Positions 1 through 6,069 of a DNA stretch of 6,706 nt are shown here, piece by piece; the first letter of the stretch is position 1, and every line of letters starts with the position of its first letter. The stretch comes from an uncultured Clostridia bacterium. GTDB lineage: Bacteria; Bacillota; Clostridia; Christensenellales; CASEPJ01. Location of the stretch: assembly GCA_949289715.1 (NCBI GenBank), contig CASEPJ010000185.1:1-6706 (forward strand). Reading direction: 5' to 3'. Made by a program: the position numbers and the translations under genes. Below the pieces are notes generated by a model. It was not told where the DNA came from. It saw only the letters and a program-made list of their open reading frames with translations, and did no database searches.

Positions 1-219
1 AAAATATTAATAAAAAATAGATACGATAATCAATAATTTTATCTATATATTTAAAATTATAATAATCAAATTTAAATCTTTAATTAAATATCTAATTTTT
101 AATTCAAATTTTTATATTTAAATCACATTTTTTCGATAAAATATAAAAACTAAAAATATTATTTAATTTTTTCGTTGCCTTTTCTTTCATGGCCGTTGTT
201 TATTTGTGAAATGAAGAAT
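1..219. other. AT-rich non-coding region downstream of the ger operon
   Basis: No open reading frame with a plausible start and ribosome binding site is visible on either strand. The first 170 bases are almost entirely A and T, with stop codons in every frame. A weak interrupted inverted repeat (182-190 against 211-218, with a loop of about 20 bases) lies just beyond the gerC stop codon. It lacks a GC-rich stem, so I do not call it a terminator. How transcription of the ger operon ends is not clear from this stretch. Confidence 0.7.
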
Positions 220-1377
220 TTAATGTTTCTTTTCAACTTCTACGTTAACATTGAAATTGACGTGTTCCAAATAATTGTCGCCGTAATTATTGTATAATTT
301 TTTAAACTCTTTAAAATACAGTTTATGCATTCTTATACCGACTCCTATAATATCGGCATTTTGTTCTTTTACAAGCCTCAATAAGGAGTTTATGTCCTCT
401 TTTACCAAATTTTGCAATTTAACTTTTAAATCGTCATTTAGATTATAGAAAAACGATTCGTTTAAAGTATCTTTTTCTTCGATTTCTATATCGAGTTTTA
501 CGTCTATATTTACATCGGGATTGCCGTTTTCGTCGAAGGTAATTTTCCAATCCGATTTTCTTCGTTTTACCTTAACACCGACGTTTTCCGTTTCTATTGC
601 GCCGTCATTTAATTTTTCTTTAGCGATAATCCAATTATACCCTTTTGTTTGCTGTTTGTCCATCGAGCATAAAAATTTACCGTTTTTATATACTCCGCTT
701 TGCTCGGCATTAAATAAATATTCTTTATTTTCTTCTCCCGACTCTCCTCCTTGTAAACCTCCCTGCGGTTTAGCCACTTCTACAGGGATTATAGTCGGAA
801 TAACCGCACAATTTCCTATCTCTTTGGTGAATTTGGTATAATGCATTATGTTTATAGATATGGTATTACCCCTCGATATGTGTTCGAGAGAACTTTTCTG
901 CAAAGCCATTGCCGTGTACGAGTCCATCGTGCTTTGAAGAGAAAACAGCTCTTTAGCACTTATGGTAGCTCTCATCAAATACGCAGAATCGTTTATTCTG
1001 TTTGTTCTCATAATATAATCTATAAATTCCAAAATATTATCATCATCCATAGATTTGCCTATTATAACTACGCTGCAATGCATTAGCAAAAGTTTTCTTC
1101 CGGTTATTGTGGAAAGATTATTAATTGCATCACTGAAATTGACACCTTTTGCCGAAATTACCCCTTTATAATCGGTCTGTTGAACATCGCTGCTGCCTCC
1201 GGTAGGAACGATTACCTGAACGGATAACTCGAATTCTTCCCCTTCTTTATCAATTCCCATTCCTATTACAGAGGCTCTTTCCTGCACATGGGAAGGTTCC
1301 AATGCAACAAGAGCGATTAATAGAATGGCTACCGAAATTATAATGGCTGTTTTTCGCCAGAAATCTTTATGCGACAT
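220..1377 (-). CDS. gerAC: Ger(x)C-family spore germination protein (receptor C subunit), apparently not a lipoprotein
   Basis: This is the C subunit of a GerA-type nutrient germinant receptor, expected on the outer face of the inner spore membrane. Its 385 residues match the family length (about 370-400). Residues 9-26 form one hydrophobic segment. It is followed by VQERASVIGMGIDKEG (31-46), the family's conserved N-terminal strand, then SVQVIVPTG (52-60). A glycine- and glutamate-rich linker (205-217) separates the N-terminal domain from the C-terminal GerAC domain, which starts near LFNAEQSGVYKNGKF (221-235). The start at 1377 has AGGAGG eight bases upstream, and no other start exists before the upstream in-frame stop. 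Oddly, classical GerAC proteins carry a lipobox cysteine right after the hydrophobic segment; here the first cysteine is residue 101, so the protein is probably held by an uncleaved signal anchor. The gene overlaps gerB by 40 bp, which suggests coupled translation. The symbol is family-level; which germinant is sensed cannot be told. Confidence 0.93.
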   Translation of the reverse strand: MSHKDFWRKTAIIISVAILLIALVALEPSHVQERASVIGMGIDKEGEEFELSVQVIVPTGGSSDVQQTDYKGVISAKGVNFSDAINNLSTITGRKLLLMHCSVVIIGKSMDDDNILEFIDYIMRTNRINDSAYLMRATISAKELFSLQSTMDSYTAMALQKSSLEHISRGNTISINIMHYTKFTKEIGNCAVIPTIIPVEVAKPQGGLQGGESGEENKEYLFNAEQSGVYKNGKFLCSMDKQQTKGYNWIIAKEKLNDGAIETENVGVKVKRRKSDWKITFDENGNPDVNIDVKLDIEIEEKDTLNESFFYNLNDDLKVKLQNLVKEDINSLLRLVKEQNADIIGVGIRMHKLYFKEFKKLYNNYGDNYLEHVNFNVNVEVEKKH

Positions 1378-2462
1378 TTCTTCATCCTCCTGTCTTTTAG
1401 CAATTTAACAAAACTGATTATACCGAGTATTACGGGCAATACATATTGCAAAAATAAGAAATAATAACTCATTGTAGAACCGTAAGTTTTATTTAAAATT
1501 TCTACACTGTAAAATACATATCTTATTAAAATTTCGATAATTGCGATAACTCCTATCATTACGGGAAGACGATTTTTAATATTAAACACCCACCTTACAA
1601 ATTCGGCGGCCCCGTAAACCAACACCGCAAGATATAATATTTGAGAAATCTGCCAAATAATCGCAATCAGCCAGTCAACCCTTCCGTAATTAGTTAGAAC
1701 GGTATTATATTGAGTTAATCTTATAATAGCATCCGGCTGATATACTCCAATAATACCGAAAATCATTACAAATAAGAAATTAAATATAATAACTATAGCT
1801 GCAGCAACGCCGTATCCGGAAATTTGTTTTTTTACGGTTAAATTATCTGTTTTTCCCATAAAAATCAGTAACAGTCCGTAATCACCGAATGCGGTCATTC
1901 CCTTTATTGCGGCTTTAAGAGGAGGCACTACCCCGAATTCGAAAACAGGCAGAACTTCTTGTAACGTAAGTTCGCTTAAAGAAAGCAAAAACAATATAAC
2001 CAAAGAAGCCAAAAAGAAAAAATACATTATTTCCGCCACACGGCCCATTACTCTCGCTCCTTTATAAGCGACATACCCCGCCACAATATAGATGGGAAAA
2101 ACCAAAGCATACCAATTCGGCACCTCATAAAGCACTGCCGCCAAAATATTGTAATTTTCCACAATAAACGGAATGGAGCGAAAAATCAAATATGCCGAAA
2201 TCAATAGCAATAAAATGCGGGAAACTATTTTACCGAAATATTTTTCCATAAGCTTACAAAAAGTCATATTTCCGTTTGCCTTCAAAACGGCCAATACGCA
2301 TAAAAGCAGAAAAAAATCCATTATAACGTTTACAATTACAGAAAACCATGAATCTCTTCCCGCTGCCTGCATATAAAACGAAGGCAACGTCAGAAACTTG
2401 GTGGCAGTAGAAATAATTATAAATAATTTATAAATCTGAGCATTACTTATCGTCTGTTCCAT
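1338..2462 (-). CDS. gerAB: GerAB/ArcD/ProY-family germination permease-like protein (receptor B subunit)
   Basis: This is the B subunit of a GerA-type receptor, an APC-superfamily integral membrane protein. In characterised receptors this subunit binds the nutrient germinant (often an amino acid) in the inner spore membrane. Its 374 residues and about ten hydrophobic segments (roughly 10-30, 40-62, 82-102, 116-136, 143-163, 188-204, 216-242, 264-288, 300-318, 330-354) fit the family. The opening ISNAQIYKL (5-13), the LTLP of segment 1 (24-27) and AGRDSW (34-39) are typical. The C-terminal tail is basic (KLLKDRRMKK). The start at 2462 has AAAAGGAG eight bases upstream, within the end of gerA. 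The gene overlaps gerA by 20 bp and gerC by 40 bp. Segment 1 reads TATKFLTLP, with lysine 22 where many relatives have small residues such as glycine. The symbol is family-level. Confidence 0.95.
   Translation of the reverse strand: MEQTISNAQIYKLFIIISTATKFLTLPSFYMQAAGRDSWFSVIVNVIMDFFLLLCVLAVLKANGNMTFCKLMEKYFGKIVSRILLLLISAYLIFRSIPFIVENYNILAAVLYEVPNWYALVFPIYIVAGYVAYKGARVMGRVAEIMYFFFLASLVILFLLSLSELTLQEVLPVFEFGVVPPLKAAIKGMTAFGDYGLLLIFMGKTDNLTVKKQISGYGVAAAIVIIFNFLFVMIFGIIGVYQPDAIIRLTQYNTVLTNYGRVDWLIAIIWQISQILYLAVLVYGAAEFVRWVFNIKNRLPVMIGVIAIIEILIRYVFYSVEILNKTYGSTMSYYFLFLQYVLPVILGIISFVKLLKDRRMKKCRIKISGEKQPL
1386..1391 (-). promoter_or_regulatory. gerC ribosome binding site inside gerB
   Basis: A perfect AGGAGG on the minus strand ends eight bases before the gerC ATG and lies inside the gerB coding sequence, 40-odd bases before the gerB stop. 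It fixes the gerC start and supports co-expression of the B and C subunits by overlapping translation. Confidence 0.85.
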
Positions 2463-3912
2463 GTCTCATTCTCCTTTTGTTTTTAACCGACAGCGAAGCA
2501 GGTCTGGTGTAAAATTCGGTAATAGGTTTTTTGAAAATACCGTCTTTCATATCCGATTTTAAATAAGGTGAAAAAGGAGCTAAGATAGGCGTTCCGTAAG
2601 AATCCAATCCCTCCATATACGCCAATAATCCCACGCAGCCGAAACTTATCGCATATAATCCGAGCAGTCCCCCTAAAATAATAAAAGATATTCTTAATAA
2701 ACTAAATACAGGCTCCAAGTCGGGTACAATAAATAGCGTTATGCCGGATAAAGCAGAAATCATGACGGTAGGCGAACCTAAAAGCCCGGCTTTTACTGCG
2801 GTTTCACCTAATATCAATGCGCCGACTACGCTTAATGCCATACCCATATACCTAGGCATTCGTACACTGGCCTGATTCAAAATTTCGAAGAGTATTATCG
2901 TAAACAGCATTTCTGTAAAAGGAGTAAAAGGAATACCTTTTGTGGCATTGACGATATTAATTAAAAAACTCAAAGGAATAAGCTCATAATGATACATTTG
3001 AGCCGCCACATATATTCCCGGAACAAGCACCGAAATCATAACCGACAATAACCTAATCAATCTTAAAAAAGTTATCCTTATGTTTTTATCGAAATAATCA
3101 TCGGGAGTTTGGAAATCTTCTATTAAAAGATAAGGAATGGTAATAACCATAGGCGAACCGTCCACAATAAGAGCTATTCGTCCTTCCAACATTCTTGCAG
3201 CAATGACGTCCGGTTTTTCGCTGTATCCGTTTTGCTTGAAAATGGAATATTTCTTTTCTTCCAAAAATCTTGCTATATAGGATGAATCTAAAATTCCGTC
3301 TATGTCGATTTCCTTCAAACGTTTTTTTATTTTATTTAAAACCGTTTTATCCGCAACATTATCTAAATAGCATATGGCAACTACTGAAGAAGTCAGTCGA
3401 CCTATATTCATGGTTTCTACTACAAATTCGGGAGTTTTCAGTTTCCTTCGAAGCAAAGCCACGTTGGTTTTGAAATCCTCTATAAATCCTTCTCTCGGTC
3501 CCCTTAAAACAGTTTGCGTGGGTGGTTCGGTAATTGACCTTAACGAATATTGTTTACTGCCTATTACTATAAATTTAAAAGAGCCTTCGAAAAACAAAAC
3601 CGTATCTCCCGAAGCAATGGCGCTTATCATATCCTCTTCCTTTTCTTTTATGGAGGTTTCGGTTGCCGTAAGGCAATGTTTAACAATGTAATCGACAAAA
3701 TCGTTGCCGAAACTACCGTTTAGCCCCTCTCCCGTATTCAGCGGAAAAATTATATGCCTTTCTATAAGTTCCTTATCTGTAATACCGTCCATATACACAA
3801 GCATAGCGGCAATGTTAGAGGGAATTTGCACATCTCTAAACATAATGTCTTCATTGTTGTGAAAGGTATTGACGATAAAATTTTTAATTTCTTTTAAACT
3901 CGATATTTTCAT
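2443..3912 (-). CDS. gerAA: GerA-family spore germination protein (receptor A subunit)
   Basis: This is the A subunit of a GerA-type germinant receptor, the subunit thought to oligomerise into the ion-conducting core that responds when the B subunit binds its nutrient. Its 489 residues fit the family (about 480-520). A soluble N-terminal part (1 to about 280) holds VYMDGITDKELIERHIIFPL (39-58), the hallmark RGPREGFIEDFKTNVALLRR (137-156), and GSPMVITIPYLLIEDFQTPDDYF beginning at 252. A membrane part follows (about 281-435) with several hydrophobic segments and the conserved GIPFTPFTEML (326-336), RMPRYMG (351-357) and SPTVMI (370-375). The C-terminal tail is basic. The start at 3912 is preceded by AAAGGTGG, and a candidate sigma-G-like promoter lies just upstream. 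It is the first gene of the A-B-C operon; its last codons carry the gerB ribosome binding site and overlap gerB by 20 bp. No frameshift or missing block is seen. The symbol is family-level. Confidence 0.97.
   Translation of the reverse strand: MKISSLKEIKNFIVNTFHNNEDIMFRDVQIPSNIAAMLVYMDGITDKELIERHIIFPLNTGEGLNGSFGNDFVDYIVKHCLTATETSIKEKEEDMISAIASGDTVLFFEGSFKFIVIGSKQYSLRSITEPPTQTVLRGPREGFIEDFKTNVALLRRKLKTPEFVVETMNIGRLTSSVVAICYLDNVADKTVLNKIKKRLKEIDIDGILDSSYIARFLEEKKYSIFKQNGYSEKPDVIAARMLEGRIALIVDGSPMVITIPYLLIEDFQTPDDYFDKNIRITFLRLIRLLSVMISVLVPGIYVAAQMYHYELIPLSFLINIVNATKGIPFTPFTEMLFTIILFEILNQASVRMPRYMGMALSVVGALILGETAVKAGLLGSPTVMISALSGITLFIVPDLEPVFSLLRISFIILGGLLGLYAISFGCVGLLAYMEGLDSYGTPILAPFSPYLKSDMKDGIFKKPITEFYTRPASLSVKNKRRMRHGTDDK
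2471..2478 (-). promoter_or_regulatory. gerB ribosome binding site inside gerA
   Basis: AAAAGGAG on the minus strand lies eight bases before the gerB ATG and within the codons for the basic C-terminal tail of gerA. It settles the gerB start and the 20-bp overlap. Confidence 0.85.
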
Positions 3913-3928
3913 ATTCCACCTTTAAAAT

Positions 3929-3957
3929 TAGTTTGAAATCTTTTGTTTTTTTTATGC
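3929..3957 (-). promoter_or_regulatory. Candidate sigma-G-type (forespore) promoter of the ger operon
   Basis: On the minus strand GCATA (3957-3953) is followed after 17 bases by CAAACTA (3935-3929). The Bacillus sigma-G pattern is roughly a GHATR -35 and a CATWHTA -10 with 17-18 bases between, so this is a full -35 match and a one-mismatch -10. Receptor operons are known to be transcribed in the forespore by sigma-G, which fits. The leader would be very short: the -10 ends 16 bases before the gerA ATG. In DNA this AT-rich a chance match is possible. Confidence 0.45.
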
Positions 3958-4085
3958 GATAAAATTTAATTATTTTTAGTGGATTTCTATATTTTGTTTA
4001 AAAAATTATAATCATTAAATAAAATCAATTCATTTTTAAAAACGCCAAAAAAATATAACTGTAAAAGTAAATCATATGTATTCTA

Positions 4086-4114
4086 TTGCAAAAAAAATTA
4101 AAATAATGTATAAT
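4086..4114 (+). promoter_or_regulatory. Sigma-A-type promoter of the walJ-like gene
   Basis: TTGCAA (4086-4091) and a perfect TATAAT (4109-4114) are separated by 17 bases, a good match to the housekeeping consensus. Transcription would start near 4121, giving a leader of about 14 bases that contains GGAGG (4125-4129), five bases before the ATG at 4135. This predicts ordinary vegetative expression, in contrast to the divergent germination operon. Confidence 0.7.
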
Positions 4115-4134
4115 TATCAAATACGGAGGATGAG

Positions 4135-4926
4135 ATGAGTTTAGACATATGTACGCTTGCAAGCGGAAGCAAAGGCAACTGCACGCTAATTAAATCGGAA
4201 AACACCACAATTCTTATAGATACCGGAATTTCTTTAAAAGATATAATCGACCGATTAAAATCCGTCAACGTTATTCCCGAAGATATTAAAGCTATATTGG
4301 TAACACACGAACATTCCGATCATATTAAAGGTATATGCTCTCTGTCCAAAAAATTCAAAATTCCCGTATATGCCGACGAAAGGCTTTGGTCCGCATTGGA
4401 AAACAAATTGCAAATTCCTGAAAAATTAATGAAAATTTTTCAAGGCGATGATTTTTTTATCGACGATTTAACTATTTCCCCTTTTATGCTCCCACACGAT
4501 GCAGCTTTTTGCAACGGATTCAGTATATATTGCAAAGGCAGAAAAATAAGTATTTCCACCGATTTGGGCTTTATGCCCGACCGCGTTTTAAATAGATTGG
4601 AAAAAAGCGACCTGATTTTATTAGAAAGTAATCATGATATTAATATGTTAAAAAATTGTCGTTATCCCGAAACTTTAAAAGCCAGAATTTTAAGCAGCCG
4701 TGGACACCTTTCAAACGACACTGCTGCGGAATGTATATTAAAACTCGCATTAAAAGGAACAAAACAATTTATTTTGGGGCATCTGAGCGAAGAAAGCAAT
4801 ACTCCTCAACTTGCATATAAAACAACCTTTGAAATGCTCGAAATCAACGACGTAAAAGTAAATAAGGACGTTTATTTGGACATTGCTCCCCAGCATACGG
4901 TAGGAAATTACATAAAAATTGTATAA
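4135..4926 (+). CDS. walJ: WalJ/YycJ-type MBL-fold metallo-hydrolase
   Basis: This is a cytoplasmic metallo-beta-lactamase-fold hydrolase of the WalJ/YycJ type, a family believed to act on nucleic acid and linked in Bacillus to keeping mutation rates low. The exact substrate is not settled by the sequence. The 263 residues match the family length. Visible motifs are LASGSKGNCT (8-17), ILIDTG (26-31), the metal-binding THEHSDH (57-63: H58, H60, D62, H63), LPHD (119-122), STDLG with metal ligand D143, LLESNHD (162-168), RGHLSN (189-194) and the late GHLS (215-218), followed by N222. All the metal ligands expected of an active enzyme seem present. There is no signal peptide or membrane segment. 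In Bacillus and relatives this gene usually follows walRK-walHI; here it stands alone with its own promoter and is followed by a strong terminator hairpin. The family call is firm; the symbol rests on motif similarity. Confidence 0.92.
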   Translation: MSLDICTLASGSKGNCTLIKSENTTILIDTGISLKDIIDRLKSVNVIPEDIKAILVTHEHSDHIKGICSLSKKFKIPVYADERLWSALENKLQIPEKLMKIFQGDDFFIDDLTISPFMLPHDAAFCNGFSIYCKGRKISISTDLGFMPDRVLNRLEKSDLILLESNHDINMLKNCRYPETLKARILSSRGHLSNDTAAECILKLALKGTKQFILGHLSEESNTPQLAYKTTFEMLEINDVKVNKDVYLDIAPQHTVGNYIKIV

Positions 4927-4958
4927 AAATAAATATTTAACAACAGCATTTTGTAATT

Positions 4959-5003
4959 AAAAAAGGTTAAAAGCGTTTACGATTCAAACTTTTAACCTTT
5001 TTT
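4959..5003. terminator. Bidirectional intrinsic terminator between convergent genes
   Basis: A perfect 15-bp inverted repeat pairs AAAAAAGGTTAAAAG (4959-4973) with CTTTTAACCTTTTTT (4989-5003) across a 15-base loop. The stem ends in a T run for plus-strand transcription and, read the other way, in a T run for minus-strand transcription. It lies 32 bases after the walJ-like stop codon and about 85 bases beyond the stop of the convergent dehydrogenase gene, so it can end both transcripts. The stem has only three G-C pairs in each arm, as is usual in such AT-rich genomes. Confidence 0.85.
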
Positions 5004-5088
5004 ATTATTACCTTATTTAAGTTTAAAAAAATAATTATTAAATTTTCAAAAATCGCAAATTATCAAAACAAAATTCAAAAAGGTTTTT

Positions 5089-5850
5089 CTATTTAAAAAC
5101 CGCAAGTAATATTTTATGAGGTATTATTTTACAGAGAATATTAAAAGATTTCATACAAAATCCCGGGACAATCACAGCACGTTTTTTCTTTAAACCTTTA
5201 AGACCTTTTTTTACTACAAAATCCGCATCGTACATAAACGACCTTTTAAAAGCGGGCATTTTTTTGATAGTTTCCGCAACGTTGAAAAACTCTGTCTTTG
5301 CCGGTCCCGGGCAAAGTGTTGTTACATTGATATTTCTTTTTTTTAGCTCCACCCTTAGCGCTTTGGAAAAACTTAAAACATAAGACTTTGTAGCCGCATA
5401 AACCGCAAACTGAGGCTGCGGTAAAAAAGCGGCAACCGAAGCAACGTTTAAGATATCCGAATTTTTATCCATATACGGCAATGCAATTTGAGTGATTGCA
5501 GTAAGCGCTTCGCAATTAAGCCTAATTTGACCGCAATTATCCTCCAACAAAATTTCGTCGAATTCACCGATTTTTCCATAGCCCGCACAATTTATAAGAA
5601 GTTTTATTTGCACTTTATTTTCTACAAAAAGTTCTTTCAGACTCGACAGAAATTGATTGGAAGTTATATCCCCGCATACGGGGCGCACCTTAATTTCAGT
5701 AAAATTCTGTAATTTTTCAAGACGTTCAAGCCTTCTTGCTACCGCCCATATTTCATCTATATCGTCTCCCTTTTTTAAATACTCGGCTAAATTGGCAACG
5801 AATCTTTCTCCGAACCCGGAAGAAGCTCCCGTTATCAAAGCTATTTTCAT
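5089..5850 (-). CDS. SDR-family NAD(P)-dependent oxidoreductase
   Basis: This is a classical short-chain dehydrogenase/reductase of 253 residues, cytoplasmic and probably soluble. It has the cofactor motif TGASSGFG (7-14), GDIT (60-63, acidic residue contacting the adenine), NCAG (87-90), N112 in the helix-4 position, the catalytic serine S138 in NVASVAAF, Y151 and K155 in YAATK, and PGP (181-183) after the active site. So the full Asn-Ser-Tyr-Lys tetrad is present. The two arginines at 39-40 after the second strand point to NADP(H) over NAD(H). It resembles the DltE/YqjQ-like group, whose substrates are mostly unknown, so I assign no specific reaction. The C-terminal 35 residues are basic and moderately hydrophobic and might touch a membrane. 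The start at 5850 has AGGAGG five bases upstream. A candidate sigma-A promoter lies about 75 bases upstream. It is a single-gene unit ending in TAG and converging on the shared terminator. Confidence 0.94.
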   Translation of the reverse strand: MKIALITGASSGFGERFVANLAEYLKKGDDIDEIWAVARRLERLEKLQNFTEIKVRPVCGDITSNQFLSSLKELFVENKVQIKLLINCAGYGKIGEFDEILLEDNCGQIRLNCEALTAITQIALPYMDKNSDILNVASVAAFLPQPQFAVYAATKSYVLSFSKALRVELKKRNINVTTLCPGPAKTEFFNVAETIKKMPAFKRSFMYDADFVVKKGLKGLKKKRAVIVPGFCMKSFNILCKIIPHKILLAVFK

Positions 5851-5855
5851 TTTAT

Positions 5856-5861
5856 CCTCCT
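5856..5861 (-). promoter_or_regulatory. Ribosome binding site of the SDR gene
   Basis: A perfect AGGAGG on the minus strand lies five bases before the ATG at 5850 and supports that start, which also leaves only two residues before the first strand of the Rossmann fold (KIALITGAS). Confidence 0.85.
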
Positions 5862-5926
5862 ATTTGAATTGATATTAAAATTAAAAAAATACGTTTTAAT
5901 AGTTAAAAATTATGGCATTAAATTTT

Positions 5927-5956
5927 AATATATTAATAATCATTAAAATTTGTCAA
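5927..5956 (-). promoter_or_regulatory. Candidate sigma-A promoter of the SDR gene
   Basis: On the minus strand a perfect TTGACA (5956-5951) is followed after 18 bases by TATATT (5932-5927), one base off the -10 consensus. The leader would be about 70 bases long, entirely AT-rich, with no obvious hairpin or riboswitch. The -35 box is the stronger evidence, since TATATT-like hexamers are common in this gap. Confidence 0.5.
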
Positions 5957-5992
5957 TAAATTAAAATTCACAATTTTAGTTTCTTAACTTTA

Positions 5993-6038
5993 AAATTTTT
6001 AAATTTAAATTAAATTCTAAACTTTCATTTAAAAATTT
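5993..6038 (-). repeat. All-AT 12-bp inverted repeat downstream of the helicase gene
   Basis: AAATTTTTAAAT (5993-6004) and ATTTAAAAATTT (6027-6038) are perfect inverse complements around a 22-base spacer. The repeat lies 32 bases past the stop codon of the minus-strand helicase gene, where a terminator would be expected, but the stem has no G-C pair and would be weak. In DNA of this composition such a repeat may well be chance. The rest of the gap between 5873 and 6069 holds nothing else that I can recognise beyond the SDR promoter. Confidence 0.25.
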
Positions 6039-6069
6039 AATTTTTTAAAACAAAGCAAATAAATAATTA

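Noticed and set aside
1..170. Possible repeat array or CRISPR-like structure in the AT-rich left end
   Set aside because: The recurring short strings (TTTAAAT, AATTTTTA) are not evenly spaced or of constant length, and are expected by chance at this composition.
521..1086. Plus-strand open frames opposite the gerC gene
   Set aside because: They are antisense to a well-supported gene, have no ribosome binding site of note and encode no recognisable protein family.
2173..3691. Plus-strand open frames opposite gerB and gerA
   Set aside because: They lie entirely within strongly conserved minus-strand genes and look like shadows of their codon use.
4005..4033. A vegetative promoter for the ger operon around the minus-strand TATAAT at 4010-4005
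   Set aside because: The only -35-like hexamer nearby (TTGATT, 4028-4023) leaves a 12-base spacer, too short, and hexamers at normal spacing match poorly.
4130..4138. An ATG inside the walJ-like ribosome binding region giving a two-codon upstream frame (ATG AGA TGA)
   Set aside because: It overlaps the Shine-Dalgarno sequence itself, so a ribosome could hardly initiate there; it is a by-product of GGAGGATGAGATG.
5488..5872. Plus-strand open frames opposite the short-chain dehydrogenase
   Set aside because: The dehydrogenase motifs on the minus strand are complete, and the antisense frames show no family features.
5873..6069. Insertion-sequence remnant or attachment site in the AT-rich gap between the dehydrogenase and the helicase
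   Set aside because: No tRNA, transposase remnant, flanking direct repeat or GC-containing inverted repeat is visible; only an all-AT inverted repeat was found.
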